A stretch of 64,000 bases of DNA from Tropicimonas sp. IMCC6043 (GTDB lineage Bacteria > Pseudomonadota > Alphaproteobacteria > Rhodobacterales > Rhodobacteraceae). This document shows, piece after piece, positions 28,502 through 41,230 of this stretch. How positions within the stretch are numbered: the stretch's first letter is position 1; every line of letters starts with the position of its first letter. The position numbers and the translations under genes are program-made. The notes beneath the pieces are model-generated. The model saw only the letters and a program-made list of their open reading frames with translations, did not search any database and had not been told where the DNA came from. The stretch covers positions 28,704 to 92,703 of the forward strand of contig NZ_SELO01000019.1 of assembly GCF_004146235.1 (NCBI RefSeq), in the 5' to 3' direction.

Positions 28502-29047
28502 TCACTTGGTAAGCGGGCCGATCATCATGACCATCTGCCGACCCTCCATCTTGGGCATGTTCTCGACCTTGCCCAATTCCTTGATATCTTCGGCGACCCG
28601 CTCGAGGAGGTCACGGCCGAGATTCTGGTGCGCCATCTCGCGTCCGCGGAAGCGGAGCGTGACCTTCACCTTGTCGCCGTTCTCGAGGAAACGGGTCACG
28701 TTGCGCATCTTGACGTCGTAGTCATGAACATCGGTGTTGGGGCGGAACTTCACCTCCTTCACCTCGATCGTCTTCTGCTTCTTGCGCGCCTCGGACTCGC
28801 GCTTCTGTGTCTCGTATTTGTATTTGCCGAAATCCATGATCTTGCAGACCGGCGGAGTCGCGTTCGGCGAGATCTCGACCAGGTCGAGGCCGACCTGTTC
28901 TGCGAGTTCCATGGCTCTGGCCGGAGAAACCACGCCGACATTCTGGCCTTCGGGGCCGATGAGGCGGATTTCGTTGGCCCGGATGCGTCCGTTCACGCGG
29001 GGGCCGGTGTCGCGCGTGGGAGGCGCGTTGTGGGGTCTGCGGGCTAT
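28502..29047 (-). CDS. infC: Translation initiation factor IF-3, probable ATA start
   Basis: 181 residues from the ATA at 29047-29045. The body is a complete IF-3 ([20 protein letters not shown] ... [16 protein letters not shown] ... [10 protein letters not shown]). The usual in-frame start would be GTG 28996, but the 17 codons above it encode [17 protein letters not shown], a normal rhodobacterial IF-3 N-terminus, and AAAGGA lies eight bases before the ATA. IF-3 genes are known for rare start codons (ATT in E. coli) that IF-3 itself discriminates against, giving autoregulation. The ATA assignment is inference from the sequence. Confidence 0.88.
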   Translation of the reverse strand: MARRPHNAPPTRDTGPRVNGRIRANEIRLIGPEGQNVGVVSPARAMELAEQVGLDLVEISPNATPPVCKIMDFGKYKYETQKRESEARKKQKTIEVKEVKFRPNTDVHDYDVKMRNVTRFLENGDKVKVTLRFRGREMAHQNLGRDLLERVAEDIKELGKVENMPKMEGRQMVMMIGPLTK

Positions 29048-29305
29048 GACAAGCGTCCTTTCTGTCGTTTCGAAAAAAGTGCGCGGAAAATAGCCGTCTA
29101 TGCGAAGTCTTTCAAGGTATCACGAGGGGAAATCGCCGATTGGCGCGCCGTCTGCGGGAAACCGCCGTTGCCGTTTCGGCGCGATTTCCAAGTGCCCGGC
29201 GCAGAACTCCGCCGTGACCCGAATGCCGCGACACGGGCGCAGCCCGTGCGTGTCCACGTGCCGGCGTGCCGGGCGCGCGGATATTTCAGCTCCGGACTTG
29301 GACAG

Positions 29306-31216
<1,911 letters not shown>

Positions 31217-31426
31217 CGGGCGGCTCGTCTTCAATGTCCGGAGTCGTGTGTGCACCGTTTCTAGCGATGCTCCGGACGGACCGAAAGGGATGTCGCGCAG
31301 GCGGAAGCATGCTTCTGCCGAAACCGGCCGCAACCGAACACGCGCATGGGTCCGGGCACGAGGGTGTGGCATGATGGAGAGGTCGCACTCGAAAGCGACT
31401 CAATCTCCAGTCAGGGAGTTGGACGG

Positions 31427-31558
31427 ATGAACAAGTGGATCGGAGTGGCAGTTGCCGTGGTGGTCGTGTTGGGCGCCTATTTCCTCTTCAGCGGCGGTGG
31501 GTCGGAGGAGGCCACCGAAACGCCGCCCGCAGCGTCCAGCGAGGGCGCTTCTCAGTAG
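31427..31558 (+). CDS. Small single-span membrane protein
   Basis: 43 residues: MNKWIGVAVAVVVVLGAYFLF forms one membrane span or uncleaved signal anchor, followed by a Gly/Ser/Glu/Pro-rich tail. AGGGAGT lies ten bases before ATG 31427, which supports translation. It is divergent from the amylosucrase-type gene and convergent with fpr. Function unknown. Confidence 0.5.
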   Translation: MNKWIGVAVAVVVVLGAYFLFSGGGSEEATETPPAASSEGASQ

Positions 31559-31649
31559 CCCGGCGCGACATCACTTCCGGGAGGTCTGTCGGGAAAGATG
31601 GTCGCGCCGGTGCGGTGCGGCGTCTCGGCAGATCCTCCGGGAGCCGGCG

Positions 31650-32501
31650 TCAGTCCACGAAGGCCTTCTCGACGACATATTCGCGCGGTTCGGAATTGGC
31701 GCCCTCGCTAAGGCCGTATTCCTCCAGCATGTCCTTCAGCTCGAGGTTGAAGGCGAGGTTGCCGCAGACCATGGCGCGGTCGGTTTCGGGGGCGAGCGGT
31801 TCGACGCCCAAGTCGCGGAAGACATCGCCGGACCGCATCAGGTCGGTGATGCGGCCCATCTTCGGGCTCTCCTCGCGGGTGGTGGTCGGGTAGTAGCGCA
31901 GCTTCTCGTGGAACCCCTCGCCGATCAGCTCGGCCAGCAGTTCGTCCTTGCGGATCTCCTCGATGAGTTCCGCGCCATAGGCCAGCTCGCCGACCTCTCG
32001 GCAGGTGTGGGTTATGATGACCTCGTCATAGTCCTCGTAGGTCTGCGGATCGCGCAGCAGCGAGGCGAAGGGCGCAAAGCCGGTGCCGGTCGCGAAGAAC
32101 CAGATCCGCTTGCCGGGCAGCAGCGCGTCGTGAACCAGCGTGCCGACGGGCTTGGGGCGCAGGATGATCTCGTCGCCCGGCTGGATGAGCTGCAGCTTCG
32201 ATGTCAGCGGTCCGTTCGGGACCTTGATCGAATAGAATTCCAGTTCCTCATCCCAGGCGGGCGAAGCGATGGAATAGGCGCGCAGGATCGGCTTGGCCTT
32301 GCCGGTCTTCGGGTCCGGCTCTCCCATCAGCCCGATCATCACGAACTCGCCGGACCGGAAGCGCAGGGAACGCGGCCGGGTGCAGCGGAAGTGGAACAGG
32401 CGGTCCGTCCAGTGCTTGACGAATGTCACCTTCTGCGCGTCGGGCAGGGTTGGAACGGCCTTGATGGCTTCGGAGTCTGTCACGGGTCTCAGCTCGGTCA
32501 T
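31650..32501 (-). CDS. fpr: Ferredoxin-NADP+ reductase
   Basis: 283 residues. The FAD-binding signature RAYSIASP and the NADP-binding GTGFAPFASLLRDP are visible, with the C-terminal AMVCGNLAFN. It exchanges electrons between NADPH and ferredoxin or flavodoxin in the cytoplasm. It is the last gene of the minus-strand sulfate-assimilation block (DUF2849, cysI, cysH, DUF934, fpr), where it plausibly feeds electrons to the sulfite reductase. Confidence 0.92.
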   Translation of the reverse strand: MTELRPVTDSEAIKAVPTLPDAQKVTFVKHWTDRLFHFRCTRPRSLRFRSGEFVMIGLMGEPDPKTGKAKPILRAYSIASPAWDEELEFYSIKVPNGPLTSKLQLIQPGDEIILRPKPVGTLVHDALLPGKRIWFFATGTGFAPFASLLRDPQTYEDYDEVIITHTCREVGELAYGAELIEEIRKDELLAELIGEGFHEKLRYYPTTTREESPKMGRITDLMRSGDVFRDLGVEPLAPETDRAMVCGNLAFNLELKDMLEEYGLSEGANSEPREYVVEKAFVD

Positions 32502-32579
32502 GCGGTCACTGGTGCGGCGCCCCTTCGGGAACCGTTCCTTTCGTGTATGCGGGGTGTTGAATATCTGTAAAGGGGCGGG

Positions 32580-32981
32580 TCAGCCGGCGAGGCGCGACCG
32601 ATAGTCGTGCTCGCGCCAGTCGGCGCGGGCCCGCCACTGGTCCTCGGGCTGGCGGGCGGCGAGGCTTTCGTCGATCTCGACCTCGTCGAATCCCGAGCGG
32701 CGGGCCATCGCGTATTGGTCGGCGAGGACATGGCCGCGGGCGCGCAGCCGGCCGCCATAGCCGGCCCGGCGCAGGGCGCGGGCGATCGAGAAGCCGCGGC
32801 CATCGGCGAAGCTCGGGAAGTCTACGCGGATCATCTCTATGCCGTCGAAGCCTGCAAGCGTCGCGGTGTCGAAATCCGACGGCAGGTCGAGCGCGCGGGC
32901 GCCGTCCGAGTCCTCGGGCGCCGCGAAGGGGGCGTGGAAATCCTCGGACGCGAAGCCCTGGTCTTTGACGATGGTGGTCAT
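32580..32981 (-). CDS. DUF934 protein of the sulfite-reduction cluster
   Basis: 133 residues from ATG 32981; an ATG two codons earlier (32987) is too close to the GAGG site. FDGIEMIRVDFPSFADGRGF and RRAGYGGRLRARGHVLADQ are typical DUF934 sequence. Family members sit beside sulfite reductase in alphaproteobacteria and are thought to support electron delivery or assembly, without a demonstrated activity I can cite. It follows cysH by about 15 bases. Confidence 0.85.
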   Translation of the reverse strand: MTTIVKDQGFASEDFHAPFAAPEDSDGARALDLPSDFDTATLAGFDGIEMIRVDFPSFADGRGFSIARALRRAGYGGRLRARGHVLADQYAMARRSGFDEVEIDESLAARQPEDQWRARADWREHDYRSRLAG

Positions 32982-32996
32982 GGACATGTCCTCTTC

Positions 32997-33726
32997 TCAG
33001 GCCGCGGCGCCGCGCACCATCCGTCCGTCGACGAAATGGATGCCGCATTCGACCTTGTCCCGGCCGCGCCAGCGGCCCGCACGCGGGTCCTCGCCCTCTG
33101 CGACTGGCGAGGTGCAGGGCGCACAACCGATCGACGGGTAGCCCTTGGCGACCAGCGGGTGGCGGGGCAGGTCGTGAGTGGCGATGTAGTCGGCGATCTC
33201 CTCGCCGGTCCAGTCGGCCATCGGGTTGATCTTGAGCTTGCCCGCATCCTCCTCGACCAGCGGCAGCCGTGCGCGGGTGCCCGACTGGAAGCGCTTCCGG
33301 CCGGAGATCCAGCCGTCGAACGGCGCGAGCGCACGGGCCAGCGGTTCGGTCTTGCGAAGATCGCAGCAGGCATCGGGGTCGCTCAGGTGCAGGGCGTTGG
33401 CCGGGTCGCGCTGCGCCAGATGCATCGCGCGGGCACGGATCACGCGGATGCCGGTGAGCCCGAGCGCCTGCGCCACGTCTCGCTGGTAGTCGAGTGTCTC
33501 GGGGAACAGCATTTGCGTGTCGATGAAGAGCACGGGCGTCGCCGGCGCGACCAGTGACAAGAGATGCAACAGCACGACCGAGTCCGCGCCGAAGGACGAG
33601 ACCATGGCGGTCCGGCCGGTCAACGGATGCGCCAGCGCCGCCGCAAGACGCTCGGCGCCGGACAGCCCGTCGAGGGCGCTTGTCAAGATCTCCGCACGAT
33701 TGGCGGGGACGGCAGGGATCCGGGTG

Positions 33727-33737
<11 letters not shown>
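32997..33737 (-). CDS. cysH: Adenylyl-sulfate (APS) reductase CysH
   Basis: 246 residues. The cysteine pairs that hold the [4Fe-4S] cluster of APS-type reductases are present (DACCDLRKTEPL and GCAPCTSPV), as is the catalytic ECGIHF near the C-terminus. The PP-loop region reads VSSFGADSVVLLHLL. It reduces activated sulfate to sulfite. ATG 33737 overlaps the cysI stop by 11 bases (GGAG ten bases upstream); ATG 33758 is an alternative. Confidence 0.9.
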
Positions 33738-35391
<1,654 letters not shown>

Positions 35392-35457
35392 GCGGAGTCT
35401 CCGGCCTTTACTTTCGTCTAACCTGAAGATGCGATTCAGGAAAGTTGAAAGACATAT

Positions 35458-35775
35458 TCAATTTCCATCATGGATATGGCTGTCTGCCTGTTTGCCATGA
35501 CGGTAGTTCGAGGGGCCGCGTGCGCGGAACGCCTCGCGAAAATGCACTGGAGCCGGACCCTTGGGGCCACGCCGGGCATCGGCAAGATAGGCGCCGACGA
35601 TTCGGTCGCCCTGACGCTCGGCCTCGAGCAGGCGGATCGTGGCATGCGCCTCGTCCTCCAAGAGTTCGGCATCCTCGTGGCGGCGCGACCAGCGGTCATC
35701 TTCGGTCAGGTAGACGACATCGCCCTCGAGGAGCGCATTGGCGGTCACGATCTTGGGCGTGAAGGGGCGAGACAT
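35458..35775 (-). CDS. DUF2849 protein
   Basis: 105 residues. It starts MSRPFTPKIVTANALLEGDVVYL with WSRRHEDAELLED, the DUF2849 pattern. The family occurs almost only next to sulfite reductase in rhodobacters and rhizobia; its biochemical function is not known. It is the first gene of the minus-strand cysteine block, 66 bases ahead of cysI, and its upstream region faces the Lrp-type regulator. Confidence 0.88.
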   Translation of the reverse strand: MSRPFTPKIVTANALLEGDVVYLTEDDRWSRRHEDAELLEDEAHATIRLLEAERQGDRIVGAYLADARRGPKGPAPVHFREAFRARGPSNYRHGKQADSHIHDGN

Positions 35776-36004
35776 CTGGCCTGATCCTTGGGCTTGGCGC
35801 GCGGCGGGTTAGGCGCCCGGCCCGAACCGACGAGATCCTGGTGACACCGGGAAGGGTCGCATCGGTCCGATCCAGACGCTGTTTCTTCCTCCGAATATAG
35901 AATTTTGTTCCGACCATTCGCCAGTCCTTGGCAAAAAGAAGGACGTGTGTTCCAATCCATCCTTATCCGGGAAGAGACGTTCCCAAAATGGAAAGGAGTG
36001 TTGG
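35776..36004. promoter_or_regulatory. Divergent promoter region, cysteine block versus Lrp regulator
   Basis: The 229 bases between the DUF2849 gene and the Lrp-type gene include an AT-rich core (about 35880-35985) and should contain both promoters. No single confident operator stands out. Regulation of the cys block by the divergent Lrp-type protein is inferred from layout. Confidence 0.45.
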
Positions 36005-36478
36005 ATGTCCGTCCGGCTTGATGCGCTTGACCGGAAGATCCTTTCGGAGTTGCAGCGCGACGCGGGCCAGTCGCTCGACGAGATCGCCCGCGCGGTGGGG
36101 TCGTCGAAGACGCCGGTCTGGAATCGGGTGCGCAAGATGCGCGAGGCCGGAGTGATCCGCCAGACCACCGCGCTGCTGGACGCCGAAGCGCTTGGGCTGG
36201 AGGCCTGTTTCTTCGTGCTGATACGTACCAGCGAACACGAGTCAGCCTGGCAGCGGCGCTTTCTGGAAGCGCTGCACGCCCGGCCGGAGGTGCTGGAGGC
36301 GCACCGTCTGGCGGGAGATATCGACTATATCCTGAAGGTGCGCGTGCCCAATGCGCGGGCCTATGACCGGTTCTATCAGGCACTGATCTCCGAAGTGCGG
36401 ATCCACAACGTAACGGCGCTGCTGTCCATGGAGGAGATCAAGGCGACTACGGCGCTGCCGCTGGATATCGCGGGATAG
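36005..36478 (+). CDS. Lrp/AsnC-family transcriptional regulator
   Basis: 157 residues. N-terminal HTH: LDALDRKILSELQRDAGQSL ... SKTPVWNRVRKMREAGVI; the C-terminal RAM ligand domain follows (VLEAHRLAGDIDYILKVRV). GAAAGGAGTG precedes ATG 36005. Divergent orientation to the sulfate-assimilation block suggests it controls it, perhaps in response to a sulfur amino acid; the effector is unknown. Confidence 0.9.
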   Translation: MSVRLDALDRKILSELQRDAGQSLDEIARAVGSSKTPVWNRVRKMREAGVIRQTTALLDAEALGLEACFFVLIRTSEHESAWQRRFLEALHARPEVLEAHRLAGDIDYILKVRVPNARAYDRFYQALISEVRIHNVTALLSMEEIKATTALPLDIAG

Positions 36479-36545
36479 CGCGCCGCTGGGGTGTCGTGGG
36501 GCCGGCACGAATGCGCCGGACCCGTCGGCAGAAGGCGCCCCGGCC

Positions 36546-37511
36546 TCAGGGCGCCGGATCGGCGGCGAAGATCATGTCCATCGCCGCCTGGGTGCCCCGA
36601 CTGAACTCGAGCGGGCAGGGATAGGGCACACCGCTGCGCAGGCTGTTGCCGAAGGCTTCGACCTGCAGCACATACTGGTTCACGCCCGGCCAGCGCTCGA
36701 CGCGGGTCTCGTTGCCGCGGATCAGCTCGACCCGCGCCTCGCCGGCGGTGTTGGCGTTGAAGGGGAAAGCGAGCCGGATCAGCCCGTCCTCGCCGTGGAA
36801 GAGCATTTCCTGGAAGGGCGCGAGGCGGGTCGAGACCAGCATGTTCATCTGGAAGCCGGGAAAGTCGAGTCGGCTGCGCGAAGTGGTGTCATAGCCGTCG
36901 GTCCAGGTGATCTTGGCCTCCGCCGCGACCGGTTCCGCGTCGGTGACGAAGCGCGTCGTGCCGAGCGGGTAGACGCCGATGTCGCGCAGCGCACCGCCGC
37001 CGGCCGCGGCCTGGTTGCGGATATTGGCCGGGTCTGGATTGTTGAACGAAAAGGCGGCGGTGACCTGCTCCAGCCGGCCGATCGCACCATCTGCGATCAG
37101 GTCCTTTGCGCGGATCCACTGCGGGTGTTGCACCACCATATAGGCCTCGGCGGCGAGTGTTCCGGCAGCATCGCGGGCGGCGATCAGCCGGTCGAAATCG
37201 GCGGTTTCCATCGCCACCGGCTTTTCGCAGAGCACCGCCTTGCCGGCTTCGAGCGCCCGTATCGTCCACTCGACATGCATGCTGTTCGGCAGCGGGATGT
37301 AGATGACGTCGATCTCCGGATCGGCAAGCAAGGCGTCATACTCGTGATGTCGCCGGATGCCGGGAAACCGGCTTTCGAAGGCGGCCGCCTTGTCGTCCGA
37401 GCTGGTTGCAAGCGCCGCCAAGGCTGCACCATCAGCGGCATGGATTGCCGGCCCCATATGTTCGCGGGCGAATTTCGCTGCACCGAGAATGCCCCACCGG
37501 ATGATCTGCAT
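36546..37511 (-). CDS. Gfo/Idh/MocA-family oxidoreductase
   Basis: 321 residues. The NAD(P)-binding Rossmann motif is IRWGILGAAKFAREH at the start, and the family's catalytic Lys region is GKAVLCEKPVAME. These enzymes oxidise or reduce sugars, inositols and related compounds; the substrate cannot be read. AGGAGG lies before ATG 37511, so the long upstream extension of the open frame (to 38225) is spurious. Divergent from phaC. Confidence 0.9.
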   Translation of the reverse strand: MQIIRWGILGAAKFAREHMGPAIHAADGAALAALATSSDDKAAAFESRFPGIRRHHEYDALLADPEIDVIYIPLPNSMHVEWTIRALEAGKAVLCEKPVAMETADFDRLIAARDAAGTLAAEAYMVVQHPQWIRAKDLIADGAIGRLEQVTAAFSFNNPDPANIRNQAAAGGGALRDIGVYPLGTTRFVTDAEPVAAEAKITWTDGYDTTSRSRLDFPGFQMNMLVSTRLAPFQEMLFHGEDGLIRLAFPFNANTAGEARVELIRGNETRVERWPGVNQYVLQVEAFGNSLRSGVPYPCPLEFSRGTQAAMDMIFAADPAP

Positions 37512-37812
37512 GGATTTGAACCTCCTGCCCTGTTCCTGCTCCCTCCGCGCGCATGGCCGAGGATCGGCGACAACATCGACCAGAGCGCAGCCGGTGTCAA
37601 AGCGCTCCCTTCGGCGATTGATGCGGCGCGAACTCTGGCGTCCGGCGGCCGCCGGACACGCCCTGGAGGGTGATCCTTGCACGACGTGTTGCGCTAACGG
37701 TGTAGCTTGGTCGCGTTTACTCCCACCGCAATCCGCGCGAAGATTGAGTATGCTGCAATGCGGCGCCCTGCGAGGCGCAGAAGAGTCAGGCCAGCCCCCA
37801 GACCAGTGCGAG

Positions 37813-39660
37813 ATGTCGATTATGAGAAAATCCACAGCAAGACCCGGGAGCGTCACCAAACTTCCGACCCGGACCGCCGCAGATGACGCGCCGTCGCCGA
37901 AAGCCGCCGCCACGCCGCACCGTAAGCCGACGGCGCTGCCAAAGCCGCAGGCTGCCAAGCGCCGTTTCCAGAACATCGACCGCTCGATACGCGCCCGCAA
38001 CGCACAGTTGACCAACGGGATGTCTGTCAACGCCTCGCAGGCTGCCTGGCTTGACTGGGGGCGGCACCTCGCCCAGGCCCCCGGCCGCCAGCAGGCGCTG
38101 GCCGAACGGGCGGTAGAGAACAGCCGCAAGTTCTGGCTCAGCATGTTCGGCATCGCCGAAGGGTTTACGCCGCGCAGGGACGACTCGCGGTTCGCCCACG
38201 ACGGCTGGGACAGCCCGCCCTTCAATATCTGGAAGCAGGGCTATCTCGCGATGGAGGACTGGTGGACCGCCGCCACCAGCGAGGTGCGCGGTATGCGCCA
38301 CAAATCGGTCGAGCGGGTCGGCTTCCAGGCCCAGCAGATCCTCGACGCCATGGCGCCCTCCAACTTTCCGCTGACCAATCCGGAGGTCGTGGCGAAGACG
38401 CTCGAGAGTGGCGGGCGCAACCTGACCGATGGCGCGCGAAATTTCCTCGAGGACGCGGTGCGCGAGCTCTCGGGAGAAGCCAAGCCGATGCCGGAGGGCT
38501 TCCAGGTCGGTGAGAACATTGCTTGCACGCCCGGCGAAGTGGTGTTCCGCAACAGGCTGATGGAGCTGATCCAGTATGCGCCGACGACCGACAAGGTCCA
38601 CTCCGAACCGATCCTGATCGTGCCGGCCTGGATCATGAAATACTACATTCTCGATCTCAGCCAGAAGAACTCGCTCATCCGCTATCTCGTCTCGCAGGGT
38701 TTCACGGTGTTCTGCATCTCCTGGGTCAATCCGGATGCCAGCTATGCCGATTGCGGACTCAACGAATACCGCAAGCAGGGGGTCATGGCGGCGGTCGATG
38801 CCGTATCGACGATCGTTCCGGACCAGAAGATCCACGCCTGCGGCTATTGCCTCGGCGGAACGATCCTGTCGATCGCCGCGGCCACGATGGCGCGCGAGCA
38901 CGACACGCGTCTGGCCTCGGTCACGCTGCTTGCGGCGCAGACCGATTTCACCGAGGCCGGCGAAGTGACGATTTTCCTCGACGAGAGCCAGATCGCCTAT
39001 CTCGAGGACATGATGTGGGACCAGGGCTATCTCGACCAGGACCAGATGGCGGGCGCCTTCCAGGCGCTTCGCGCGGAGGAACTGGTCTGGGCGCGGGCGA
39101 TCCGCCGCTATCTGCTGGGCGAACAGGAGAAACCCTTCGACATCGCGGCCTGGAACGCCGACGCGACCCGGATGCCTTACAAGATGCATGCGCAATACCT
39201 GCGTGGCCTGTTCCTCGAGAACCGGCTGACCGGCGGGCGTTTCGCGGTCGACGGCAAGGTGATCGCGTTGCGCGATATCGCCGTGCCGCTCTTCATCGTC
39301 GGCACGGAGAAAGACCACATCGCGCCATGGCGGTCGGTCTACAAGATCGGGCTCTTCAACGAGGCCGAGCAGGTCTTCGTGCTGACCTCGGGCGGGCACA
39401 ATTCCGGCATCCTCTCCGAACCTGGGCACCGGGGACGGCAGTACCGCATCGGCCATCGCGCGGCGGAGTATCACTACATGGACCCCGACACCTGGCTGGC
39501 CCGTCACGCGGTGCAGGACGGGTCTTGGTGGGAAGAATGGGCCTGTTTCCTTGCCGAGAAGAGCAGCGGCGCAATGGTGCCGCCGCCGCTGATGGGTGCG
39601 CCCCAGGCGGGCCTGCCGCCGCTGGAGCCGGCGCCGGGAAGCTACGTCCTCCAGATGTGA
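37813..39660 (+). CDS. phaC: Class I poly(3-hydroxyalkanoate) synthase
   Basis: About 615 residues. The lipase-like box GYCLGG contains the catalytic Cys (about residue 346), with the Asp in GTEKDHIAPW and the His in TSGGHNSG. PhaC polymerises hydroxyacyl-CoA into storage granules. A Pro/Lys-rich N-terminal extension of about 55 residues precedes the conserved part. The start is uncertain between ATG 37813 and 37822. No phaA/phaB/phasin genes lie in the window. Confidence 0.92.
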   Translation: MSIMRKSTARPGSVTKLPTRTAADDAPSPKAAATPHRKPTALPKPQAAKRRFQNIDRSIRARNAQLTNGMSVNASQAAWLDWGRHLAQAPGRQQALAERAVENSRKFWLSMFGIAEGFTPRRDDSRFAHDGWDSPPFNIWKQGYLAMEDWWTAATSEVRGMRHKSVERVGFQAQQILDAMAPSNFPLTNPEVVAKTLESGGRNLTDGARNFLEDAVRELSGEAKPMPEGFQVGENIACTPGEVVFRNRLMELIQYAPTTDKVHSEPILIVPAWIMKYYILDLSQKNSLIRYLVSQGFTVFCISWVNPDASYADCGLNEYRKQGVMAAVDAVSTIVPDQKIHACGYCLGGTILSIAAATMAREHDTRLASVTLLAAQTDFTEAGEVTIFLDESQIAYLEDMMWDQGYLDQDQMAGAFQALRAEELVWARAIRRYLLGEQEKPFDIAAWNADATRMPYKMHAQYLRGLFLENRLTGGRFAVDGKVIALRDIAVPLFIVGTEKDHIAPWRSVYKIGLFNEAEQVFVLTSGGHNSGILSEPGHRGRQYRIGHRAAEYHYMDPDTWLARHAVQDGSWWEEWACFLAEKSSGAMVPPPLMGAPQAGLPPLEPAPGSYVLQM

Positions 39661-39693
39661 GAACTCCAGATGCGGCGCGCCTGGGCGCGGGGA

Positions 39694-40161
39694 TCAGCGG
39701 GTGCCCCGTCCGGGACGTCCGTCCGGCGCCCAGTGGACCTGCTTCAAATAGCTGTTTCCGTCGATCGCCCATTGCACCGGCGGCCAGGCCTGAAGCGCGG
39801 CGATTGCCACGAAGAGCGCGATCGCCGCTGCAAGCCAGGCTTCGCGGCGGTGGCCCTTGGGATGCATCGGCGTGCCGCCGAGCAGGGTCTTGTAAACGCG
39901 CAGGTGGACGAGGAAATGCCAGGCCACGAAGCCGACGAAGACCAGGCCGGTGGCAATATGCAGGGCTTCCCAGCCGTCGCGCCCGAGGCCGAAAATCTCC
40001 CAGCCGATCTGCTGGGCGACCCGGCCCTTGGGGGCAATGTAGAGCATCAGCCCGCTCCAGAGCATCACCACGAAGCTGAAGCTCACACCGAAGGCGGCGA
40101 GGGCGCGGCCTGAGAGGCGGGCGGCTCCGCCGGCGGTATGCGTTGCGATCGACTGTGCCAT
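39694..40161 (-). CDS. DUF4405 membrane protein (cytochrome b-like)
   Basis: 155 residues with about four membrane spans (FGVSFSFVVMLWSGLMLYIA; ALHIATGLVFVGFVAWHFLVHL; AWLAAAIALFVAIAAL). Histidines in two spans (LHIATG, WHFLVH) could ligate heme as in cytochrome b561-type proteins. GGAGGGTTTC precedes ATG 40161. It is convergent with phaC. Function unknown. Confidence 0.8.
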   Translation of the reverse strand: MAQSIATHTAGGAARLSGRALAAFGVSFSFVVMLWSGLMLYIAPKGRVAQQIGWEIFGLGRDGWEALHIATGLVFVGFVAWHFLVHLRVYKTLLGGTPMHPKGHRREAWLAAAIALFVAIAALQAWPPVQWAIDGNSYLKQVHWAPDGRPGRGTR

Positions 40162-40390
40162 GAAACCCTCCACTGGATATCGGCCGACCACTGCGCACGG
40201 CATCGGCCCTGTTATCCCCTTATACGCAGAGAGCGGCATTTCCCGTCGCCGAGACGGCAGAAAGGGTGAGGCCCGACGATGTTGGCGGGAAGCGAGTTCA
40301 CGGGTTTTGACCCGATTTGTCTCAAACATTCGACATTTTCTCTCGGTAGACCCCGAGCTGGGAAACGGTAACCTTTTAACGAGGATGGAA

Positions 40391-41167
40391 ATGCTCAAGA
40401 CGCTACTGACACTTGCCTGCCTTGCCCATGCGGGCATCGCAGGCGCCACCGTGATCACGTCTCAGGACTTCAGCACCGACCCGGTGCTTGCCGAGAGCCA
40501 GACCGCGGGCGCGTGGTACACGGATCGCTATGCGCCTGCGGCGTTCGAGTCGCAGGAGTTCATAGGAGATGGACGGCTCGCCGTCACGATCTCGGCAGAT
40601 GACAGCGCGGCGGGCCGGCCGGCCTATGCCGCCGGGGCTTTCTACAACACCCAGGGCCGGAAATTTGACCTGGGCGCCGCGACCACGGTCTCCATCGATT
40701 TCTACATCGATCCGAGTTTCGAGAACGCCGCAGGCCGGTTCGGCGGTATCTGGGGAACAGGGATCGACGCGGGCGGAGCCGTCAGCGCCTATCCGATCCT
40801 CGAATTCTTCGACAACCAGTTCATGGCCTTCGACTTCCTCAACGGTGGATGGATCGGCCTCGGCCTGCCCACGGGGTTCGCCTACGGAGAATTCGTCACG
40901 CTGTCGATTTCGCTCAATACGCATACCGATCAATTCACCTACAGTGTCAGCGATGAGGCGCTGCTGACCGGCGCTGCCAACGGCACAGTCGGGCTTGCCG
41001 ATGTCATCCTGCAGAACGTCAACACAGATGCCGGCGTGGATCGTACGCTCTACTTCGACAATTTCGTCGCGACGCTCGAGCCCGCGCCGGTGCCGCTTCC
41101 GGCAGGGCTGCCGCTTGTCCTGACCGGGCTGGGTGCGCTCGGCCTCGCCGCGCGTCGCCGGCGCTGA
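40391..41167 (+). CDS. VPLPA-CTERM sorting domain protein
   Basis: 258 residues: N-terminal signal peptide (MLKTLLTLACLAHAGIAGA), a beta-rich body, and the C-terminal sorting signal VPLPAGLPLVLTGLGALGLA followed by an Arg cluster. This tripartite tail is recognised by rhodobacterial exosortases, which process the protein for surface or matrix export. GAGG lies six bases before ATG 40391; an ATG two codons earlier overlaps it. No exosortase gene is in the window. Confidence 0.85.
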   Translation: MLKTLLTLACLAHAGIAGATVITSQDFSTDPVLAESQTAGAWYTDRYAPAAFESQEFIGDGRLAVTISADDSAAGRPAYAAGAFYNTQGRKFDLGAATTVSIDFYIDPSFENAAGRFGGIWGTGIDAGGAVSAYPILEFFDNQFMAFDFLNGGWIGLGLPTGFAYGEFVTLSISLNTHTDQFTYSVSDEALLTGAANGTVGLADVILQNVNTDAGVDRTLYFDNFVATLEPAPVPLPAGLPLVLTGLGALGLAARRRR

Positions 41168-41186
41168 CAGAGCAAACCGCAATCGA

Positions 41187-41220
41187 CAAGACGCCCGGTC
41201 TCCACTGGGCGTCTTGTTCT
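41187..41220. terminator. Bidirectional terminator
   Basis: CAAGACGCCC (41187-41196) and GGGCGTCTTG (41207-41216) form a perfect 10-bp stem with a 10-base loop, followed by TTCT. It lies between two convergent genes, 20 bases after the VPLPA-CTERM gene and 11 before the end of the phosphorylase gene, so it probably serves both. Confidence 0.75.
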
Positions 41221-41230
41221 GCCTATGGGA

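Noticed and set aside
36546..38225. 559-residue version of the Gfo/Idh/MocA oxidoreductase
   Set aside because: The conserved Rossmann start and an AGGAGG site place the start at 37511; the extension overlaps the divergent phaC region and has no family resemblance.
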